Source: Acidobacteriota bacterium
GTDB taxonomy: Bacteria; Acidobacteriota; Thermoanaerobaculia; Multivoradales; Multivoraceae
Length of the DNA stretch: 64,000 nt
Assembly (NCBI GenBank): GCA_026707325.1
Contig: JAPOXA010000066.1
Coordinates: forward strand, 62,001 to 126,000
Direction: 5' to 3'
The position numbers were made by a program, and so were the translations under genes. Below the pieces are notes generated by a model. That model had not been told where the DNA came from, did no database searches, and worked only from the letters and a program-made list of their open reading frames with translations. Shown here in pieces: positions 34,384 to 42,461 of the stretch (positions are counted from its first letter, which is position 1; every line of letters starts with the position of its first letter).

Positions 34384-35285
34384 CGGAGGATGAGGCAGGG
34401 CCGCCGCCGTTCACGATCGAGCGGGTCAGCGTCATCATCCCCTGCCTGAACGCCGCCGAGACCCTGGACGCGCAGCTCGAAGCGCTCCGCCGGCAGACTT
34501 GGCAGGGCGACATCGAGGTGCTGGTCGCGGACAACGGCTCGATCGACGGCTCCGCGGACCTGGCCGCGTCCTGGCGCGACCGGATGCCCGGCCTGCGCGT
34601 CATACCCGCCGCCAACCGCAGGGGACCGGCGCACGCCAGAAACGTCGCCGCGGCGGCGGCCACCGGCGACGTCCTTCTCTTCTGCGACGCCGACGACGAA
34701 GTCGCCGAGGGCTGGATCGACGGCCTCGTACCCCAGTTAGAGCGCCACGAGGCGGCGGCGAGCCGGCACGAGATCGAGCGTCTGAACGACGAACAGGCGC
34801 GACGGTTGCACGGCGACGCTGCGCAGCAGCACGGCCTGTGCAGCTACACGAACCCGCCCTTCCTCGAGCACGCCGGCGGCTGCGGCCTCGGTGTCCGGCG
34901 CCACGTCTTCGAAGAGCTCGGCGGCTTCGACGAGGAGTACGTTGCGCTGGAGGACACGGATCTCTGCTGGCGCCTGCAGCTCGCCGGTCACCGCCTCGTC
35001 TTCGCGCCCGAAGCGATCGTCCACGTGCGGTTTCCGGTAACCCTCGCAGACGCCTTCCGTCAGGCGGCGCGCTACGGACAGTACAACGTGTACATCTACA
35101 CGCGGTACCGCTCGCGCGGCATGCCGCGGCTCCCGGCACTGCCGGGCCTGTTGCGGCTCGCATCGCTCCTGCTGCGGAGTCCCCAACTCCTGTCCAGATC
35201 GAAGCGCGGCCGGTGGATCTGGCTTGCCGGCTGGCGGCTGGGACGGCTCCGGGGCTGTCTGCGCTACCGTACCTTTGCCCTCTAG
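34380..35285 (+). CDS. Family 2 glycosyltransferase
   Basis: A 301-residue GT2 enzyme. The donor site is SVIIPCLNAAETLDAQL and VLVADNGSIDGSADLA; the metal site is LLFCDADDEVAEGW; the acceptor-side catalytic block is GGFDEEYVALEDTDLCWRLQ. The GTG start at 34380 overlaps the preceding stop codon by 4 bases (GTGA), which sets the start; codons further upstream are in the same frame but overlap the lipoprotein gene. The C-terminus is basic and may touch the membrane. It belongs to a surface-glycan gene group interrupted by a HicAB toxin-antitoxin pair just downstream. Confidence 0.88.
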   Translation: MTEDEAGPPPFTIERVSVIIPCLNAAETLDAQLEALRRQTWQGDIEVLVADNGSIDGSADLAASWRDRMPGLRVIPAANRRGPAHARNVAAAAATGDVLLFCDADDEVAEGWIDGLVPQLERHEAAASRHEIERLNDEQARRLHGDAAQQHGLCSYTNPPFLEHAGGCGLGVRRHVFEELGGFDEEYVALEDTDLCWRLQLAGHRLVFAPEAIVHVRFPVTLADAFRQAARYGQYNVYIYTRYRSRGMPRLPALPGLLRLASLLLRSPQLLSRSKRGRWIWLAGWRLGRLRGCLRYRTFAL

Positions 35286-35333
35286 CATCCCGACAGCGGC
35301 TGGCTGTGGCCTGAACCGCGGATCAGGCGCATC

Positions 35334-35355
35334 GTTGTGTATAGTGATACACAAC
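35334..35355. promoter_or_regulatory. Palindromic operator upstream of hicA
   Basis: A perfect inverted repeat gttgtgtat-agtg-atacacaac (9-bp arms, 35334-35342 and 35347-35355), with a TATAGTGATA-like -10 region inside. HicB binds palindromes of this kind to repress hicAB. Its position means that the real HicA start must lie downstream of it. Confidence 0.6.
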
Positions 35356-35369
35356 TTGGTGTGTCGGTC

Positions 35370-35561
35370 GTGGAACGAAACAGCGGACGACTTATCCGTA
35401 TGCTCCAGCAGGACGGCTGGGTGCACGTGGCCACCAAGGGCAGCCACCGGCAGTTCAGCCACCCCGCCAAGCCTGGACGAGTCACCGTGCCGCATCCGAA
35501 GAAGGACATACCTCGCGGAACGGCCGCGTCCATCTACAGGCAAGCTGGCTGGAGAGCCTGA
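35370..35561 (+). CDS. hicA: HicA mRNA-interferase toxin
   Basis: A 63-residue HicA toxin, a small double-stranded-RNA-binding-like fold that cleaves mRNA. The pattern GRLIRMLQQDGWVHVATKGSHRQF carries the catalytic His in KGSHRQ, and VTVPHPKKDIPRGT is the second conserved block. The GTG at 35370 is preferred because the family begins at the first helix; GTGs at 35337 and 35361 are also in frame, but the first is inside the palindromic operator. HicB follows after 14 bases. The pair is inserted between surface-polysaccharide genes. Confidence 0.9.
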   Translation: MERNSGRLIRMLQQDGWVHVATKGSHRQFSHPAKPGRVTVPHPKKDIPRGTAASIYRQAGWRA

Positions 35562-35575
35562 ACAGGAGGAAACAG

Positions 35576-35977
35576 ATGCGCTACGTGTCCTTCATCCACC
35601 GGGACGACGCCGGTTACGGCGTGAGCTTTCCCGACTTCCCAGGCTGCGTCTCCGTCGGCGACACGGTCGACGAAGCCGTGCGGCGCGGTTGCGAAGCCTT
35701 GGCCTTTCACGTCGAGGGTCTCGTAGCGGACGGCGCCCGGATTCCGTCCCCAACGTCGATCGAAGCGATCAAAGCCGACGCGGACCTCGCCGACTGGCGT
35801 CAGGGGGCGGACTTTGTGCTGATTCCGCTCTTGCTGGACCGGGGATCTTCGCGGCGGGTCAACATATCTCTCGACCGCGGCCTGCTCGAGGCGATCGACG
35901 ACGAAGCCAGGGAGCGCCGCATGACCCGGTCGGCCTTCCTGGCGAGCGCGGCACGCCACGAGATCGAGGGGACGTGA
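35576..35977 (+). CDS. hicB: HicB antitoxin
   Basis: A 133-residue antitoxin. The N-terminal partner-binding domain has the HicB signature: YGVSFPDFPGCVSVGDTVDEA, with GCEALAFHVEGL after it; the C-terminal part is a ribbon-helix-helix DNA-binding region (RRVNISLDRGLLEAIDDEARERRMTRSAFL). It has an AGGAGG ribosome-binding site 8 bases before its ATG. It neutralises HicA and represses the operon, probably through the palindrome at 35334-35355. The flippase gene begins 31 bases after its stop codon on the same strand. Confidence 0.92.
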   Translation: MRYVSFIHRDDAGYGVSFPDFPGCVSVGDTVDEAVRRGCEALAFHVEGLVADGARIPSPTSIEAIKADADLADWRQGADFVLIPLLLDRGSSRRVNISLDRGLLEAIDDEARERRMTRSAFLASAARHEIEGT

Positions 35978-36008
35978 CCGAAGCGCCGCAGGACGTCGGC
36001 GCCGGGTC

Positions 36009-37451
36009 GTGACGGACGCCGCCGGGCCCGAGGCGAAGCAGCGGCTGCTGCACTCGACGGTCAGCGCGTACGGCACCCTGTTCGTCCGGCTGATCATCGC
36101 CTTCGGCACTCGGGTCATCCTGGCGCGACTCATTCTGCCCGAGGGTCACGGTACGTACGAGCAGGCGCTCCGCGTCGTGATGATGCTCTCCGCGGCGCGC
36201 GACCTCGGGCTGACGCACCACCTGATGCGCGACTCGCGGGAGTCCTACGGCACCGTTCTGGCCTGGAGCCTCGGCGCCGGCACCGTCCTTTCCCTGGCGC
36301 TAATCGCCGCTGCCGACCTCTTCTCCTACCTTCCCGACCTGCCGAGCGTGCTGCGCGCGATGGCGGTCTGGATCGTGATCGACGCCGTGATCATGGTCTA
36401 CCGAACTTTCTTCGAGCGGAAGCTGCTGATCCGCGAGATCGCTGGCTTCGAAGTGCTGCGCGGCCTGTTGTTCGGCGCTATCGCGGCTCTGCTGGCGCTG
36501 AACGGCGCCGGAGTCTGGTCCTTCGTGGGCGGCGAACTCGCCGCCGCGGCCGTCTTCGCCCTCCTCCTGCTGTGGCGGGCCCGCGGACGGGTTCCCCTGC
36601 ACCTGGACATGCGGCGCATCCCCGGGCTGCTCAAGGCGAGCCGTTACCTCTTCGTCGTCTGGGTCGCGTTCCAGGTCTTCAACTACGTCGACCCCTTCAT
36701 CGTCGAGTTCTTCTCGACCACGGCGTTCGTCGGCTACTACGCCCAAGCCTACTGGCTCGCGTTCCTGGTTCCGCTGACCCTGACCGTCCGACCGCTCCTG
36801 CCGGCCCTGGTCGAGTTCCGCGAAGACCAGGTCGAGTTCGCCGAAACGCTGCGCCTCGGCACGATCGTCTTCCTCTCCGGCATCGTCGTCTCCGCCTATT
36901 TCCTATTCTTCAACGTGGAGAAGGTGGTCCTGCTTCTGTTCGGGCCGAACTGGGTCGACGTGGGGCCGCTGCTCCGCGTCCTCTGCCTGGTGCCGCTCGT
37001 CGACGTGTTCACGACCACCGGCGGCGAGGCGCTCAAGGTCCAGAACCGGGACCGGCTGTGGCTGACCACGGTCGTCCTGAACATGGCCGCCCTGATCGCG
37101 TTCGGCGTCGCCTTCGCCTACCACTGGGGTCCCATCGGGATGGCCTGGGCGAATTTCGCGCGCCTCGGCAGCCTGCTCATGTTCATCAAGGTGCTCGGCC
37201 TGTTCGCCGGCCGGCGGCGCCCCCTCGTAGGCAACCTGGCCCAGGTCTACCTGCTGCCGCTTCCCTTCTTCCTTGCCACGGCGTGGCTGCTCCCCGCCGG
37301 AAGTTGGGAGCGACTCGCCGGCAGTCTGGCCGCTGCCGCGCTCGGCGGCGCCGTGCTTCTGCTTCGCTTCCTGCCGGACTACCGGCGGTTCTTCCGCCGG
37401 GCGGGGGCGACGCCTGAGGCGGGCAACGCGGAGATCGGAACGACCTCGTGA
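36009..37451 (+). CDS. Polysaccharide flippase (Wzx/MATE-like)
   Basis: A 480-residue integral membrane protein of the MOP-superfamily polysaccharide exporters. About 12-14 hydrophobic segments are visible, for example [56 protein letters not shown] and [20 protein letters not shown]. The N-terminal [22 protein letters not shown] and [15 protein letters not shown] are typical of O-antigen/exopolysaccharide flippases. It should move lipid-linked sugar units across the inner membrane. The start is GTG at 36009. Its stop overlaps the start of the next membrane protein by 4 bases. Confidence 0.88.
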   Translation: MTDAAGPEAKQRLLHSTVSAYGTLFVRLIIAFGTRVILARLILPEGHGTYEQALRVVMMLSAARDLGLTHHLMRDSRESYGTVLAWSLGAGTVLSLALIAAADLFSYLPDLPSVLRAMAVWIVIDAVIMVYRTFFERKLLIREIAGFEVLRGLLFGAIAALLALNGAGVWSFVGGELAAAAVFALLLLWRARGRVPLHLDMRRIPGLLKASRYLFVVWVAFQVFNYVDPFIVEFFSTTAFVGYYAQAYWLAFLVPLTLTVRPLLPALVEFREDQVEFAETLRLGTIVFLSGIVVSAYFLFFNVEKVVLLLFGPNWVDVGPLLRVLCLVPLVDVFTTTGGEALKVQNRDRLWLTTVVLNMAALIAFGVAFAYHWGPIGMAWANFARLGSLLMFIKVLGLFAGRRRPLVGNLAQVYLLPLPFFLATAWLLPAGSWERLAGSLAAAALGGAVLLLRFLPDYRRFFRRAGATPEAGNAEIGTTS

Positions 37452-39001
37452 CCGATCGGCGGGCCTTGCGACTTCTCGGAGCGTCCGTCGCAGCGCTGCC
37501 GCTACTGACGTTGCTGTTCCTGCCGATCCGCACGATCGACGACGCATTCATCACGTTCCGCTACGCCCGCAACCTCGCCCATGGCGACGGCCTCGTCTTC
37601 AATCTCGGCGAGCGGGTCGAAGGGGCCACGAGCCTGTCGTGGACTCTGCTGCTCGCGGCAGTGGAGACCCTCCGCCTGCCGGTCGAGCCGGCGGCGTTCG
37701 TGCTCGGCGTGGCCTTCGCGCTGCTGGCGCTCCGCGAGTCGTACCTCCTCGGCCGCAGCCTCGGCGCCTCCGCCGGCGCCTGCCTCGCCGCGGTCGCGCT
37801 GGTGGCGGTTCACGGCCGCTTCTGGCTGGTTGCGGGTAACGGACTTGAGGGCGGCCTGTTCGCGTTCCTTGTCGTCCTCGTGGCACGTAAGACCGTCGAG
37901 GAAGCGGACACGCGGCTGATCGGCGTGATTCTGGGGCTGCTCTTCATGACCCGGCCGGAGAGCCTGATCGTCCTGCCGATCGTCGCCGGCTATCAGTTGC
38001 TGGGAACGTCCGGATCCGGCGACAGAACTGCAGCGCGTACCCGGGCCCTCACGATCTCGGCGGCCGCTCTGGCGGTCGTCGGCGCCGTCACCATCTGGCG
38101 GCTCGGCTACTACAGCGCCCTCCTGCCCAACTCGGTGGCCGCCAAGTCCGCGGTCTCGACCGGAACCGAGACGCTGATGGCGAATCTGGTGTCGGGCCTC
38201 TCCTACACTGTCCGCTTCGAGATCGCACACCTGCCGCTGATCCTCGGAACCGCGTTCGCCCTCATCCTCGCTCCGAAGGCGAAGGCCCTCTGGTTCTGCC
38301 TGTTCGTCGTCATGGCAGAACTCCCGGCCGTCCTCATCAACGGCGGCGACTGGATGCCCCACTACCGGCTCTTGACGGTGTTCGCACCGGTGCTGGCGGC
38401 TCCGCTGGCCCTCTGCCTCTCAAGTGCGTTCGAGGACTGGGACATGCCGGGCCCCGCCAGACGGCGCTCAGCCTGGGTGCTCGCCGTGCTGTCCGTGAGC
38501 GCCGTCTTCATGCTCAGCCGCAGTCCCTGGCAGACCACGCCCGGCCCGCGCTTCACCTTCCATCCGATCACGAGCTGCTACCAGTTCATGGCGACCCGCC
38601 TGAAGCCCCACCTCGCGCCCGACGACATCGCCGCCGCCGAGGCGGTCGGGCTCTTCGGCTGGATCCTCGACGAAACGACGATCCACGATCCCCTCGGGCT
38701 CGTCGACGCTCATCACGCTCGCCACGGCGAGTACCACCTGAACTGGGGCAAGACGGACTACGATCACCTCCACCGGGTTCGCCCCGCGGTCCTCGTACTC
38801 CACGAGGGTTCGGTGGTGACGCCCGAGAAGATCGACCGCGGCACCGACGGCCACTTCGCCCGCGACTACTCCGCCTGGTTCGTCAACCAGCAGCCGCCCT
38901 GCGCCCCTTACCGGCTCATCGTGTACATCGACAACGATCGGCTGGAACGCCTTCGCCCGGCGCTAACCGGCCTCGTCATCGAGCCACTGCCGGCGGGCTA
39001 G
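37448..39001 (+). CDS. GT-C-fold membrane glycosyltransferase-like protein
   Basis: A 517-residue polytopic membrane protein with about ten hydrophobic segments in the first 360 residues and a soluble C-terminal part. The segment [21 protein letters not shown] with the conserved Asp-Asp and [14 protein letters not shown] is the first periplasmic loop pattern of GT-C enzymes that use polyprenyl-phosphate sugars (for example arabinosyl- or mannosyltransferase-like families). GTG at 37448 overlaps the flippase stop (GTGA). The reaction and sugar are unknown, but the position after a flippase suggests late glycan assembly in the periplasm. Confidence 0.75.
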   Translation: MTDRRALRLLGASVAALPLLTLLFLPIRTIDDAFITFRYARNLAHGDGLVFNLGERVEGATSLSWTLLLAAVETLRLPVEPAAFVLGVAFALLALRESYLLGRSLGASAGACLAAVALVAVHGRFWLVAGNGLEGGLFAFLVVLVARKTVEEADTRLIGVILGLLFMTRPESLIVLPIVAGYQLLGTSGSGDRTAARTRALTISAAALAVVGAVTIWRLGYYSALLPNSVAAKSAVSTGTETLMANLVSGLSYTVRFEIAHLPLILGTAFALILAPKAKALWFCLFVVMAELPAVLINGGDWMPHYRLLTVFAPVLAAPLALCLSSAFEDWDMPGPARRRSAWVLAVLSVSAVFMLSRSPWQTTPGPRFTFHPITSCYQFMATRLKPHLAPDDIAAAEAVGLFGWILDETTIHDPLGLVDAHHARHGEYHLNWGKTDYDHLHRVRPAVLVLHEGSVVTPEKIDRGTDGHFARDYSAWFVNQQPPCAPYRLIVYIDNDRLERLRPALTGLVIEPLPAG

Positions 39002-39019
39002 CGCGGCAGAAGGTCCGAA

Positions 39020-39068
39020 AGCCGGCGCTACGCGCCGGGTGCCGGCGGAGACGCCGGCGCACCCAGTT
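39020..39068 (+). repeat. Tandem-hairpin intergenic element, family 1 copy B
   Basis: Stems ccggcgc/gcgccgg (39022-39038, loop tac) and gccggcg/cgccggc (39041-39058, loop gaga), followed by GCACCCAGT. It lies between converging genes. Differences from copy A are confined to loops and unpaired bases, so the stems are conserved. Confidence 0.7.
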
Positions 39069-39077
39069 ACTGCCGCG

Positions 39078-40019
39078 CTAGCCGGCAGGCAACCGCCGGC
39101 GCAGCCAGATCGAGCCGAAGTGCGTGTCGTAGTCCTCGACCTCGACCGGCCGGTATCCCGGAATCGTTCGTTCCAGGAAGGGCTCGTCGAAGTGACGGAT
39201 CATCGGCGCCGACAGCAGCATCTCGAACTCCCGGTTGAAGCTCAGGAAAGCCTGCAGGACCATCGCCTCCGTACGGTAGAGCGGCCACTTGGCGCGGAAA
39301 ATGTACTGCTCGGCCGGGTAGGGAGTGTTGTACGGGAAGTGGATGTCGTGGACGTGGACCACGACGCCGGGCCGCAGCCGCGGCAGCACTTCCAGGAAGA
39401 GGAACGCAACGTCCCCGCCCAGCTTCAGCACATGGGTCGAGTCGATGAACAGCACGTCGCCGGCAGCCAGGGCCTCGAAGAGTCCGAGGTCCGTCGCCTC
39501 GACCTTCGACACGATCGCGTTCACGACCGGCTCCTCCAGCTCGTTCAGCCGGCCGGTCGGGAACGGATCGACACAGGTCATCTCGCAGGCGCGGCCGTCA
39601 CGACCGTTCGCTGCCGCGGCCAGCCACGCGTAGTAGGTCGAGAGGCCGGATCCGATCTCGACGTAGCGCGCCGGCCGGAGATCCCGCACCATCAGGTACG
39701 TCGTGAGCGCGTCAATGACCGGGAAGCCGGGGCCGTAACCCAGCGCCCGGATCTCGTTGTGCGGCGACAACGCGTCGAACTCGCCGCCGTGGGTTTCCAC
39801 CAGAGCCGCTAGAAGCGACTTCATCGCCTCCAGGTCGTAGTCGACACCCACCAGCTCGCTAGGCCGATCCCAAAGCTCCCGCGTCTCCGCAACTTCCGGC
39901 AGCACCGGCAGCGGCGAGTAAAAGTCCGCCGTACGCGCCACGTTCCACCCCAGTCGCCGCAACGCGGCGAACAGGGCCGCGTGCGACCGGCGGTAGATCG
40001 CTCTCAGCAGCTTGACCAT
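39078..40019 (-). CDS. Class I SAM-dependent methyltransferase
   Basis: A 313-residue Rossmann-fold methyltransferase of the Methyltransf_24 type. Motif I is YVEIGSGLSTYYAWLA, followed by MTCVDPFPTGR (acidic end of strand 2), GDVLFIDSTHVLKLGGD and VVVHVHDIHFPYN. ATG at 40017-40019 (MVKLLRAIYRRS) is used as start because the protein begins with a normal basic helix there; upstream sequence in the same frame is low-complexity and lies in an inverted-repeat region. It converges on the GT-C gene and is likely a sugar or lipid methyltransferase of the same surface-glycan group. Confidence 0.85.
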   Translation of the reverse strand: MVKLLRAIYRRSHAALFAALRRLGWNVARTADFYSPLPVLPEVAETRELWDRPSELVGVDYDLEAMKSLLAALVETHGGEFDALSPHNEIRALGYGPGFPVIDALTTYLMVRDLRPARYVEIGSGLSTYYAWLAAAANGRDGRACEMTCVDPFPTGRLNELEEPVVNAIVSKVEATDLGLFEALAAGDVLFIDSTHVLKLGGDVAFLFLEVLPRLRPGVVVHVHDIHFPYNTPYPAEQYIFRAKWPLYRTEAMVLQAFLSFNREFEMLLSAPMIRHFDEPFLERTIPGYRPVEVEDYDTHFGSIWLRRRLPAG

Positions 40020-40075
40020 CGAATGCCGACGATAGCCCGACCAGTGTGAACCGGCGGCGTCCAGCCCGCGGTGGG

Positions 40076-40233
40076 GTCCGGAGGGGAGGGTCCCAGCGGG
40101 CTGGAGGCCAGCGACTGCCGAGGACGTACGGCCAACTACAGCCGTAGCGGAGCGCAGCCGACCGAAGCGAGCGCTAGGTCTCTCCACCCACCAAGAGAAC
40201 GCGAGCGTCCGTCTGGGACCCTCCCCTCCGGAC
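40076..40233. repeat. Perfect 21-bp inverted repeat flanking a 116-base spacer
   Basis: The arms are 40076-40096 and 40213-40233, identical in reverse complement over all 21 bases, with partly matching sequence just outside them. It lies between the start of a methyltransferase and the end of the BtuB-like gene. No reading frame of the spacer gives a convincing protein. A small non-autonomous mobile element or a large hairpin are possible. Confidence 0.45.
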
Positions 40234-40250
40234 ACCGCCGCAGGCGGGTG

Positions 40251-42119
40251 TCAGCGCCGTAGCAGCCGCAGCCCGGCGACGAAGGTGCGACCAGGCGTGA
40301 CGTAACCGGGAACCTCGAAGTACTCCTCGTCCAACGCGTTCTCGATGCGGACGAAGGGCTGCCACAGGGACCGGGTGTAACTGAGGTGAAGGTCGAACTT
40401 GGCGTAGTCGTCCATGACTGCGCCGTTCGAGTTGATCCGGTCCGAGACGACCGCCGCCATCACCGCCGCCGAGAACCGTTCCGTCGGCCGCAACTGCGCG
40501 ACCAGGGTGGTGCGGTTCTTCGGCCGCCGGGCCAACGGATCGCCCGTCGACTGGTCTTCCGTCTCGTTGTACGTGTGGGACAACTCCAGGCTGTAGTCGA
40601 CATTCGGGCGGTATCGCAGCGTGAACTCGGCGCCGCTTGAACTCGCATTCGCCACGTTGCGGAAGGAGAAGGTCGGGAAGTAGAACTGGATCAGTTGATC
40701 GAACTCCATGTCGAACCACGTGAGATCGGCGCTGACGCCCGATTCGCCAAAACGCTGTTCGACGCCGATGTCGAAGCCCTCCGTGGTCTCCGGCAGCAGA
40801 TTCGGGTCGCCCGAGCCCGGGTAGTAGAGCTCGTTGAACGTCGGCGCCCGGAACGCGGTGCCGTAGCTGCCGTGGACACGGCCCCGGCCCTCGGCCCACG
40901 AACTCGACAACGTGACGCGGTGACTGGTCTCCGACCCGAACGCCGAGTGCTCGTCGCCACGCACGGCGGCAGTGACGTGTGTGTTGTCCGTGATGGACCA
41001 CTGGTCCTGCACGAACCAGGAGTCGAGGTCGGCTTCCTCGTCGAAGTTGCCGGCGCTCACTCCCTTGCGCGTTTCGGTCGAGTAGCCCAGGTTGAGGACG
41101 TTATCGGCGCCCAGCATCACGTCCGACTGAAGGTCGATCTGCCGAATCTGCGAATCGACCTGGTAGTTGTTCCATAACGTGTCCGGATCGGTGCCGCGCA
41201 GGAGTCCCTCGGTGCGGCCGACTCGCACCGTCTGGCGCCAGAAGGAACCAAGAGCCTTCTCGATCGTGAGCGCCAGGGTCTCGTCGTCTTTCGCGGCCAT
41301 CGCATTCAGATCCTCGGGACCGAAGCCGTCGAGCGCCGTGTCGCCGCGCGCGGAGCGGACCCGCAGGTCGACGCGGCCGTCCTCGAGGAAGGCAGCGCCC
41401 ATCCGGGCGCTGTAGGTCTGGTTGTCGAAGGGATCGTCCTCCAGGGGCTGGCCTTCGATGTAGCGGTGGGAAACGGCATCGGTGCTCACGTCGGTCCCGG
41501 AGACGCTGTAGTCCCACACGCCAGCGCCCCCAAGGAAGCCGAAGTCGAACCGCTGGTGTTCGTTGCTGCCCGCCTCGGCCGTCGCGTTCAACCGCCAGCC
41601 CGGTTCGCCCCGCCTGGTCGTGATGCTGATCACGCCGGTCATCGCCTCGGAGCCGAACGTCGCCTGCGGGCCGCGAAGGACCTCGATTCGCTCGATGTTG
41701 GCGGCCAGCAGGTTCGAGAAGTCGTAGCTGCCGACGGTGACCGAGTTGATCCGGATGCCGTCGACCAGGACGGCCGCTTGGCCGCCAGTGCCGCCGCGCA
41801 CCCTCACGGTCGCGACCTTCCCCGGGCCTCCGGTCTGGGTGACCTCGACGCCGGGTACCGTTCGGAGCAGGTCGAGGACCGCCACCTGGTTGCGCTGCTC
41901 GATCTCCTCGGCGTCGATCACCGTAACCGCGCTGCCGACCTCGGAGCGAGGCGCCTCGTAGCGGTTCGCGCTGACGACGATCTCCTCCTCGACGATCGGT
42001 GTTCCAGCTTCGGTTTCGGCTTCTTCCTCGCCAAACGCGACCGCCGGCGCCAGCATGAGCACCGCCAGCACGACGCTCCAGCGCCTGCTCACCCACTCCG
42101 TTCCTGTTCGACTGTTCAT
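40251..42119 (-). CDS. btuB: TonB-dependent outer-membrane receptor, BtuB-like (cobalamin)
   Basis: A 622-residue outer-membrane receptor with a signal peptide (SVVLAVLMLAPAVAFGEE), a TonB box in EEEIVVSANRYEAP, a plug domain (VGSAVTVIDAEEIEQRNQVA, VRVRGGTGGQAAVLVDG, IERIEVLRGP) and a C-terminal 22-strand barrel that ends with an aromatic-rich strand (TPGRTFVAGLRLLRR). The plug and TonB box are BtuB-like, and a cobalamin riboswitch lies directly upstream, so the substrate is probably vitamin B12 or a related corrinoid. Length is typical of BtuB. No periplasmic BtuF or BtuCD genes are in the window. Confidence 0.88.
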   Translation of the reverse strand: MNSRTGTEWVSRRWSVVLAVLMLAPAVAFGEEEAETEAGTPIVEEEIVVSANRYEAPRSEVGSAVTVIDAEEIEQRNQVAVLDLLRTVPGVEVTQTGGPGKVATVRVRGGTGGQAAVLVDGIRINSVTVGSYDFSNLLAANIERIEVLRGPQATFGSEAMTGVISITTRRGEPGWRLNATAEAGSNEHQRFDFGFLGGAGVWDYSVSGTDVSTDAVSHRYIEGQPLEDDPFDNQTYSARMGAAFLEDGRVDLRVRSARGDTALDGFGPEDLNAMAAKDDETLALTIEKALGSFWRQTVRVGRTEGLLRGTDPDTLWNNYQVDSQIRQIDLQSDVMLGADNVLNLGYSTETRKGVSAGNFDEEADLDSWFVQDQWSITDNTHVTAAVRGDEHSAFGSETSHRVTLSSSWAEGRGRVHGSYGTAFRAPTFNELYYPGSGDPNLLPETTEGFDIGVEQRFGESGVSADLTWFDMEFDQLIQFYFPTFSFRNVANASSSGAEFTLRYRPNVDYSLELSHTYNETEDQSTGDPLARRPKNRTTLVAQLRPTERFSAAVMAAVVSDRINSNGAVMDDYAKFDLHLSYTRSLWQPFVRIENALDEEYFEVPGYVTPGRTFVAGLRLLRR

Positions 42120-42461
42120 TCGGGCCTTCCTCCCCCTTCGGGATTCCCGCTCCGGGCGGCCTTCCGGGCCGGTGGAGCGTCGATTGCCTCGGCAGGCAGC
42201 CAGGTTTCCTGACTTACCTTCGTCCTACTGACCGGCCCTTCCCATTCCCGTGCGGAACAGTGGTCGTCGCCGGCTTCGTCCGGATCACAGTCGCGGGGCG
42301 GTGGGAGATTCTCACTCCCCTTCCCTTGATCTGCCTGCGTCCTGGTGTGGTGCTCGGATCCCTGCCGTCGTACTCCTCTTGGCTGTTCCAGGAATCAAGC
42401 GACGGACCGCGTAGTGTAGCAGTGCGACTCAAGAGACGCCAACAGGCCCGCGCGCCCTACA
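42120..42461. other. 342-base intergenic region carrying a riboswitch
   Basis: The only gap over 300 bases. Read on the minus strand it holds the cobalamin riboswitch and the leader of the BtuB-like gene; on the plus strand it ends at the recC start. No other gene is visible in it. Confidence 0.8.
42185..42365 (-). promoter_or_regulatory. Cobalamin riboswitch
   Basis: Reading the minus strand, the core AAGGGAA (complement 42321-42327) is followed by GTGAGAATCTCCCACC and GCCCCGCGACTGTGA (complement 42285-42299), which match the class consensus, and about 90 bases later by the B12 box AAGTCAGGAAACCTGGCTGCC (complement 42195-42215; shown here as the box only). The receptor gene starts about 65 bases further on. 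This is a cobalamin aptamer that should repress btuB when B12 is plentiful. Exact ends are approximate. Confidence 0.87.
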
